DNA of 64,000 bases, taken from positions 385,256-449,255 of the forward strand of contig NZ_JAPDFS010000001.1 of assembly GCF_027257195.1 (NCBI RefSeq). Direction: 5' to 3'. Shown piece by piece: positions 59,098 to 64,000 of the stretch. The notes beneath the pieces were generated by a model. The model made no database searches. It was not told where the DNA came from and was given only the letters and a program-made list of their open reading frames with translations. The first letter of the stretch is position 1. Each line of letters opens with the position of its first letter. The translations under genes and the position numbers were made by a program. This DNA comes from Halorubrum sp. F4 (GTDB lineage Archaea; Halobacteriota; Halobacteria; Halobacteriales; Haloferacaceae).

Positions 59098-59559
59098 TTA
59101 TTGTACGTCGGGTTCTGCGGGCTGGGCTTCCATAATGGCGGGAATCCCGGTTCCCCCATCACCGCCGCATCGCCCGTCGAAGTGGTCTTCTGGGAGCATC
59201 ATCGGCGCGTCGCCGCTAATGACGACACCGCACTCGTCGTCCTCACAAACAACTTCTCCCCGACTGTCGTGCCACCCCGGAGAACCGCACTCCGGGCATC
59301 CCATCGTGTAGTGAAACACCTCTTTTAGAAGCGTGTTCGGGCCGTACAGGCCGGGGTACATCTCCCACTCACACTCGTCTATATCACACAGCGGACAGAC
59401 CACGGCCACCTCGCCGTCGTCCCCGTGTGCGGGTTTCATATGGTCTTCCAGTTCGCGGTCACATTGCCACGAGGCCGTGTGATAGTCGAATACAAGTCGG
59501 GAGCGGATATCGGTAATCTCGAATTTATCTGCGCGGACGCCTTCGTTGTGAGCGGACAT
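59098..59559 (-). CDS. Zinc-ribbon protein resembling the TFB zinc ribbon, 153 aa
   Basis: It has a first Cys cluster CPLCDIDEC (about residues 55-63) and then GCPECGSPGWHDSRGEVVCEDDEC with GVVISG following (about 87-116). The second block is close to the TFB/TFIIB ribbon (CPECGS, RGE-VC-x-C-G-V-V), but with CEDDEC in place of C-x2-C. No cyclin fold or B-reader follows. It may act as a viral transcription or RNA-polymerase-binding factor; this is inference. The upstream gap of 195 bases contains TTAATATC, a possible promoter. Confidence 0.68.
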   Translation of the reverse strand: MSAHNEGVRADKFEITDIRSRLVFDYHTASWQCDRELEDHMKPAHGDDGEVAVVCPLCDIDECEWEMYPGLYGPNTLLKEVFHYTMGCPECGSPGWHDSRGEVVCEDDECGVVISGDAPMMLPEDHFDGRCGGDGGTGIPAIMEAQPAEPDVQ

Positions 59560-59754
59560 TTAGGTGAGGTTGTTACTCTGTGACGCTGGTAGAGAGCGGG
59601 AGATAGCCACGCCTCTAATCGGGCGGGTCATTTCGGCTTTCAGGAGGGAGCGTCGTCCCCGTAGTAGGCAGTAATCTTTAGGGAAGTAAGCAGATATTAA
59701 CGTGTCGGTGAATTTAATACTCTGCTACGTCCTGTCTATCAGGTAACTCGAACG

Positions 59755-60960
59755 TTACCGGAAGTAGACGGGCTTCATCCACGCCATCGGCTCGTCGTCG
59801 CTGACGCCGTGGAGGATACCCGCTGGCCGGGACGACGCAATCCCGAGACCTTCGGTGTAATCGCCCTGATTCTGGAGCGTACCGCCCATAATGACGGGAC
59901 GACCCGCGACCGGCTCGACCTTCATCTCGTGGAAGTGACCCCGGTAGGCCACGTCGAACTGATTGTCGATAAGCCACGAACCCCAGCGGGCCTTCGGAGA
60001 CGAGGTGCCGATGTGAGCGAGGCACCCCTTCTCGTGACCGTGCCGGATGTGGCCCCGGTGGCCGCGCATCTCGAAGTTCGTGAAGTAGGTCGCGTCGTTC
60101 TGGATGAACGTCACGTTGTCAATGCCGGACTGCCGAATGGCGAGGTCGAGCATCGAGTAAACGATATCATCGGCGTTGGCCGCCGAAGTCTGTCCACCCG
60201 TGCGGAGTTCGCCGTGGTTCCCGTGCTGGGTCACCACTTGGACGGTCAGGAACTCTTCGGCCAGCCGCTTGATGACCTCCGTGTAGACCGTCGAGGCCCG
60301 CTCAATCTGCCCCCGAAGGTGGAGGTCAATCGAGTGGGGCTGAGTCGCGTAGATAGTCTCGTTCGTGATTATGTCGCCGCCGAGCAGAAGGTGGGCGGTG
60401 TCGAACTCGACGCCCGCCGCTTCCCGACGCTCCTTCTCTCGGAGGCCTTCTTCGACGTACTGCCATACTCGGTCTTCTGCGATATCGGAGTTGAAGGTCT
60501 CCTCACCGTACTCGTTGCGCTCAGTCTGCCCGAAGTGGTCGTCGGTGCGGAAGAACACTATATCCTCGTGGCCCTCTTCAGCGAGAAGCCCGCCGTCCGC
60601 TCGGGCGGGGGCGTACTGCTGAAGGCGGCTCTTCAGGTCGTATTCGAGTTCCGCGAGGAAGTCGGTCGCCGTCCGGCTCACCGACTGTTTCGTGGTCGTG
60701 GGTGTCCGCAGAACCTCAACCGAGCCGGGGGTCTCGTCGGAGCCGTCCGCCGTCGGCGCGTAGCCGTCGATGCGGTAGACCCCTTCTTCCGGCTCGGGGA
60801 TTCGGACGCCCGCCTGCCGAAGCCGACTGATAATGTCGTAGGCCCCGGAAGTGGACTTGTAGCCCAGAGCGTCCGCCACTTCTGCGGCGGTAGCCCCGTC
60901 TTCACCGATGGTTTCTGCGGCAATTCGCTGGTTGGTGGTCAACTGGTCGAGATAATTCAT
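59755..60960 (-). CDS. Metallophosphoesterase with N-terminal helix-turn-helix
   Basis: A 401-residue protein. Residues 1-50 are a winged-helix-like domain (TTNQRIAAETIGEDGATAAEVADALGYKS). The calcineurin-like catalytic domain has DDHFGQTERNEYG, LLLGGDIITNE, VVTQHGNHGELR and YRGHFHEMKVE, giving the D-x-H, G-D, G-N-H and G-H-x-H metal ligands. It is related to Mre11/SbcD-type nucleases used in viral DNA end processing, though no Rad50 partner is in view. The start has a shortened start-associated motif (GACCCAA). The upstream 226-base gap has TATA-like sequence. Confidence 0.82.
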   Translation of the reverse strand: MNYLDQLTTNQRIAAETIGEDGATAAEVADALGYKSTSGAYDIISRLRQAGVRIPEPEEGVYRIDGYAPTADGSDETPGSVEVLRTPTTTKQSVSRTATDFLAELEYDLKSRLQQYAPARADGGLLAEEGHEDIVFFRTDDHFGQTERNEYGEETFNSDIAEDRVWQYVEEGLREKERREAAGVEFDTAHLLLGGDIITNETIYATQPHSIDLHLRGQIERASTVYTEVIKRLAEEFLTVQVVTQHGNHGELRTGGQTSAANADDIVYSMLDLAIRQSGIDNVTFIQNDATYFTNFEMRGHRGHIRHGHEKGCLAHIGTSSPKARWGSWLIDNQFDVAYRGHFHEMKVEPVAGRPVIMGGTLQNQGDYTEGLGIASSRPAGILHGVSDDEPMAWMKPVYFR

Positions 60961-60970
60961 TTGGGTCGGC
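60961..60970 (-). promoter_or_regulatory. Start-associated motif, short form (copy 2)
   Basis: Minus strand GCCGACCCAA directly before the ATG; the right half of the consensus is exact and the left half differs. Confidence 0.55.
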
Positions 60971-61186
60971 AGAGATTCCTCGCTCTCGGGTGATTTCGGC
61001 GGTGAGAGCGACGGCAGAACGGCAGAGAGAGGTGTCTATATGTCTTCGTTGCTGGAAGGCTTGGACTTCGGAACGCCTCAATCGGTTGTCTGTGAGGAAT
61101 CGGGTGGTTGGTCGGTTGTCTCGCGGTTCAGAAAGGCTACCTCTTAGCCCCCATCATAACCGGGTACTCTATCTTAACTGTATCGT

Positions 61187-62398
61187 TCAGGCCCGTTCCC
61201 GTCGGGCGTTTTCGCTAACCCAGATGCCGCACGAATCCTGTAAACAGAAGATAGGAGCCTTCTGCCATACGGTTTCGCACTTCATTGGGGAATAGTCGAG
61301 TGAGATGTATGTCTCGATACGCTCCCTCGTGTAGTCTTCCTCGAACTCTGGAAGACCCCTAAAGAACTCTACCATCGTGTCGATGGGTACGTTCTTGTCC
61401 ATCATATGCGTGATAACGTACATCTCCATCATATGAGACTGGGAGCGGTGAGCGAACGCATCATCCCGGTCACGGAAGGCCATAATACACGGCCTGTCCG
61501 AGAGGACGAAGTCGAGGTCGTCCACGGTGATGTTGTCGTTCGCGTTTTCCTCGTACCGCTTCACCCGGCTCCGGTCGTAGGTCGCACCGCCGACCGACCG
61601 GGAGGACGACGAGGCGTTCCGAATCCGCTGGGTCAACACCTCGGCGGCCTTCTCGTTCGGCGTCGGCTTGAACCGGGCGTCGAGTTCCCGCCGCGAGCGG
61701 GTCAACTCGATGTAATCAGCCGGTCGCAGGGTCGCCAACTCTTCGAGCGTCACCGGGACGCAGAAGCGGTCTTCCCCGAAGGCCTTGCTCGCCCCGAGGT
61801 GCTTCGTGTTCGGCACCCGGCGCATCCTCCCGAGGTCGGACGAGTCCACGTCAATATACTCATCGAGGTCGTCCAGCCCGGTCGCCTCAACGATGTATTC
61901 CTTGAGTGCCCCCGAGTAGGCGTTCAGGCCGTTGATGAACTGGGAGAAGTCCCCGTTCGACGTGCTAATCGGCGGGAACACCAAGTCGATGTGGATGCCC
62001 TTGTGGCCGCTCAAAACGACCTGCCACGACTCCGGGCTTTGGGTCTTGAGCAGGAACCGAGCGACCTTACGCGCCCGCACGAGGAGTTTGCTCATATCAC
62101 GAATCCACGCCGCCGTCGGGTCGCCCCGGTCGCTCCCTCGGTAATCACCCGTGTCAGGAACGTCGAGGTCGATGAACAGCCGGTCGATTCGCGGGATGTT
62201 CCCGTCCTTAGTGTGTCCGTCTGGGAACGAATACACCGAGATGAACGGCCAGTTCTGGGGGTCGTCTTCGGCGTCGAGGACGAGTTCAGCGGCTTCCTCT
62301 GGAGTGGTAGCCCACCGCTGGTACTTGGTCGCTCGACGCGGCCACGAGTCCGCCCAGTACCGGAATCCGTCGGCTACGAGTTCTGTCTCTGTCTTCAT
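61187..62398 (-). CDS. Archaeo-eukaryotic primase (PriS-like)
   Basis: A 403-residue DNA primase of the virus. Catalytic acids are in RLFIDLDVPD (Asp77, Asp79), the phosphate-binding motif is VVLSGHKGIHIDLVF (about 127-141), and a third acidic site follows in EYIDVDSSDLGRMRRVPNTKHL. The C-terminal region (KCETVWQKAPIFCLQDSCGIW, about 373-393) carries three cysteines and resembles the PriCT/zinc or Fe-S end domain of viral primases. It follows the helicase-like gene by eight bases, so the two form one replication operon. Confidence 0.9.
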   Translation of the reverse strand: MKTETELVADGFRYWADSWPRRATKYQRWATTPEEAAELVLDAEDDPQNWPFISVYSFPDGHTKDGNIPRIDRLFIDLDVPDTGDYRGSDRGDPTAAWIRDMSKLLVRARKVARFLLKTQSPESWQVVLSGHKGIHIDLVFPPISTSNGDFSQFINGLNAYSGALKEYIVEATGLDDLDEYIDVDSSDLGRMRRVPNTKHLGASKAFGEDRFCVPVTLEELATLRPADYIELTRSRRELDARFKPTPNEKAAEVLTQRIRNASSSSRSVGGATYDRSRVKRYEENANDNITVDDLDFVLSDRPCIMAFRDRDDAFAHRSQSHMMEMYVITHMMDKNVPIDTMVEFFRGLPEFEEDYTRERIETYISLDYSPMKCETVWQKAPIFCLQDSCGIWVSENARRERA

Positions 62399-62406
62399 CT
62401 CACCAT

Positions 62407-63954
62407 CTACTCAAGCGTCCCACCGAGGGACTGCTGGGCTTCCTGCTCCTTCGCCTGCTGGGCGTGGAGTGGCTCTTCCTCGAAGATGGACGCCATCTCG
62501 TCGTCCACCTCCTCGCCGTTGAAGGCGGCCCTGCGGGCCTCGCTGGCCTGCTCGGTCATCTCCCCGAGGCTGTCGTCTTCGGTGATATCGACGGCCTCTC
62601 CCGTGAACGGGTGGACAGCGATGGTGCCGGAACCCTCGCAGTACCGCCGCACGTACTCGTCCGCGACCTCCGGCTCGATGCCCGAGATGTTCCGCACCTC
62701 TTCGGCGGCGGCCTCAACGATTTCCGCGTAGTTGAGGCTCACACTCACGTCCGTCACGGAGGCGAAGTCCGACAGCGAGTACGTAAGGGGGCTTCCGCTG
62801 TGTTCGGTGATGTACCCGGACTCCCGCATCGAGTCAAGGCTACGCTTCACGTCGCTGTCTCGGATGTTGTGACCGAGGCGACGAAGTTCCTGCTGGATAT
62901 CCTTCCGAGCAGGGGCGTAGTCGAGGTCGTGAAGGAGCCGGAGGATGGCTTGGTCTTCGTCGGTCAGGTTCAGCGCCGACATAACCATATTGTTCCCCAT
63001 CACCTGCATCGTGTACCAGTAGTCTACTGGCGTCGAGAGGAGGAGAAGGCCCCTTCCGGTGTCAACGGTCATCCGGTCGGCGTGGTGGAGCAGGCCCATA
63101 TTGCCCATCATCGAGGCGAGCCGGTCGAAGTCGAAGCGGGCTTCGTTGAACTCGGTGGGCATCATCGCGCCATCCTCGATGGTCTGTCGGGCGATTTCCT
63201 CCATCCCCGGCTTCATCACCTTGTTGTTCACGTTGTCCGTGAACAGCGACACCGGGATAGCCTCGAAATACTCCCGAATCTTGGCGCGCTCGACGGGGTC
63301 AACGTTGAGCGTGACCTGCCCGGAGTGTTCGCGGGCCTTCCGCATAATGACGCGCTCGGTCTGCTCCTTCGTGGTGTCCACGGACTGCATAAACGCCCGC
63401 TTCAGCAACTCTGGGAAGTCGTTAAAGTCGGCGTTGCGGTTGTCGGTCGCCATCGTTGCGAACACAATCCGGGGACACTCCAGCGTCATCGTCTGGGTGC
63501 GGTCGTCGTCGTCCTCGGACTTCGTAATGTCCGTGACCTTCCGAATCGAGTCGTTGCCCTCGCCCCAGTCCTTGAGCATCTTCTCGGTGCCTTCCCCGAC
63601 GCGGGCAAGGTCACCGACGATGTGGATGGGGTACTTGTTCGCCTCCTTCGCAGAGTAGTACCGGGCCGTCTCGGACTCGTCGGTGGGGTGTTCGTAGACC
63701 ATACCGGGGCCGTAGATGGCCTCCAGCGTCTTCCGAAGGGTGAAGTCCTTACCACCGCGAGCGGGGCTATACAGGACGAAGAGGCCGCCCCCGCTTTCGA
63801 GACCACCGTTGATTGACGCCGTGGCGACGGTGAGGCAGGTGTCTTCCTCTCCGACCACGCCGAGGTCTCGGGTGACCTGAAGGATGGTGTGGAGTTCGGG
63901 AACGTCCCAGTCGATGCCGTTCGTCGTGTCGTACAGTTGTGCTTCTACGCTCAT
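62407..63954 (-). CDS. Replicative helicase-like P-loop ATPase
   Basis: A 515-residue protein. The putative Walker A is LYSPARGGKDFTLRKTLE (about residues 61-78); the Lys is followed by Asp, not Thr/Ser. IHIVGDLARV (about 110-119) could be Walker B, and CPRIVFATMATDNRN the sensor strand. The C-terminal third has a winged helix (LTDEDQAILRLLHDLDYAPARKDIQQELRRLG, about 325-356). Next to a primase, a replicative helicase is the best guess, similar to MCM-like or phage initiator ATPases, but the family is not certain. An exact start-associated motif precedes the ATG. Confidence 0.7.
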   Translation of the reverse strand: MSVEAQLYDTTNGIDWDVPELHTILQVTRDLGVVGEEDTCLTVATASINGGLESGGGLFVLYSPARGGKDFTLRKTLEAIYGPGMVYEHPTDESETARYYSAKEANKYPIHIVGDLARVGEGTEKMLKDWGEGNDSIRKVTDITKSEDDDDRTQTMTLECPRIVFATMATDNRNADFNDFPELLKRAFMQSVDTTKEQTERVIMRKAREHSGQVTLNVDPVERAKIREYFEAIPVSLFTDNVNNKVMKPGMEEIARQTIEDGAMMPTEFNEARFDFDRLASMMGNMGLLHHADRMTVDTGRGLLLLSTPVDYWYTMQVMGNNMVMSALNLTDEDQAILRLLHDLDYAPARKDIQQELRRLGHNIRDSDVKRSLDSMRESGYITEHSGSPLTYSLSDFASVTDVSVSLNYAEIVEAAAEEVRNISGIEPEVADEYVRRYCEGSGTIAVHPFTGEAVDITEDDSLGEMTEQASEARRAAFNGEEVDDEMASIFEEEPLHAQQAKEQEAQQSLGGTLE

Positions 63955-63968
63955 TTGGGTCTGGTTGG
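63955..63968 (-). promoter_or_regulatory. Start-associated motif (copy 1)
   Basis: Minus strand CCAACCAGACCCAA directly before the ATG of the helicase-like gene; further upstream an ACCAAACCAACCA run extends it. Confidence 0.75.
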
Positions 63969-63973
63969 TTTGG

Positions 63974-64000
63974 TTACGCCTCGGTTCTCTCTCGGGACAG
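63974..64000 (-). CDS. Possible last codons of a gene beyond the right edge
   Basis: A TAA stop (63976-63974) preceded by eight sense codons to the window edge. Its distance to the next ATG (about 19 bases, filled with the start-associated motif) is the same as after the stop codons of the genes before polB and before the DUF6610-type gene, which is the only evidence. Confidence 0.3.
   Translation of the reverse strand: MSRERTEA

Larger units (their letters stand above)
46471..64000. mobile_element. Integrated virus-like element at tRNA-Trp (left part only)
   Basis: The 3' exon of tRNA-Trp is followed by a run of over 20 genes all on the minus strand, with viral replication functions: helicase-like ATPase, primase, family B polymerase, Cas4-like nuclease, metallophosphoesterase, HAD phosphatase, DUF6378 protein, many tiny overlapping genes and a type IIG restriction-modification gene at the border. 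Host-type genes stop at the tRNA. The element runs past the right edge; no integrase, second att site or virion genes are seen. tRNA 3' ends are the usual archaeal integration target, so the att core is probably inside 46471-46506. It could be a tailed-virus provirus or a virus-derived plasmid. Confidence 0.75.

Overview
The window is a stretch of haloarchaeal chromosome, most like Halorubrum or a close relative. The evidence is high GC, very acidic proteins, start codons that often sit about 25-30 bases after a TATA-like box (leaderless transcripts), twin-arginine cupredoxins, an intron-containing tRNA-Trp, and several families found only in haloarchaea (HalX regulator, UPF0058, RdfA, DUF5794, DUF5795, DUF7261/7266/7287/7288/7289). 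The first 46.3 kb is ordinary host chromosome. From about 46.5 kb to the right edge the DNA is an integrated virus-like element.

Host part, left to right. The 5' part of a TFB gene, a small unknown gene and a METTL5-type RNA methyltransferase are followed by an archaea-specific SMC-like protein paired with RdfA (cell-shape cassette), flanked on both sides by short AT-rich islands. From about 5 to 21 kb there is a loose copper/denitrification neighbourhood: a two-domain halocyanin, copper nitrite reductase NirK, a two-domain multicopper oxidase, a DoxX membrane protein with a small partner, an HTH_10 regulator and a MoaD-like protein ending in Cys-Cys. Housekeeping genes are mixed in: rhomboid protease, UPF0058, a ribbon-helix-helix protein, a sulfite-oxidase-like enzyme, isochorismate synthase, a PAC2 protein, an RsmB-like methyltransferase and the Bax1 nuclease. 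From 21.8 to 32.6 kb lies a type IV pilus-like locus: a secretion ATPase with a long acidic tail, a TadC/PilC-like membrane protein, five overlapping genes for pilin-like proteins, and a convergent sixth one. Next come a cation efflux transporter, glutamate dehydrogenase, two bacterial-PH membrane proteins, phytoene synthase, a Hel308-like helicase, a HalX response regulator, a TrmB-family regulator, IMP dehydrogenase, DUF5794 and DUF5795.

The element. It begins at the 3' exon of the intron-containing tRNA-Trp gene (46333-46506), and every gene in it is on the minus strand. Read in the direction of transcription (right to left) it encodes an ATPase/helicase-like protein, an archaeo-eukaryotic primase, a metallophosphoesterase, a zinc-ribbon protein, a run of very small overlapping genes, a HAD phosphatase, a DUF6378 phage protein, a Cas4-like PD-(D/E)XK nuclease, a family B DNA polymerase, a possible TGT-like protein and, at the tRNA border, a large type IIG restriction-modification enzyme. 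This is a viral replication module. No integrase, capsid or tail gene is in view, so the other end lies outside the window.

The most notable signal is a start-associated sequence: eight element genes carry the same 12-14 nt motif (consensus AACCAGACCCAA) directly against the start codon. It is not a Shine-Dalgarno sequence and I noticed no copy at a start codon in the host part.
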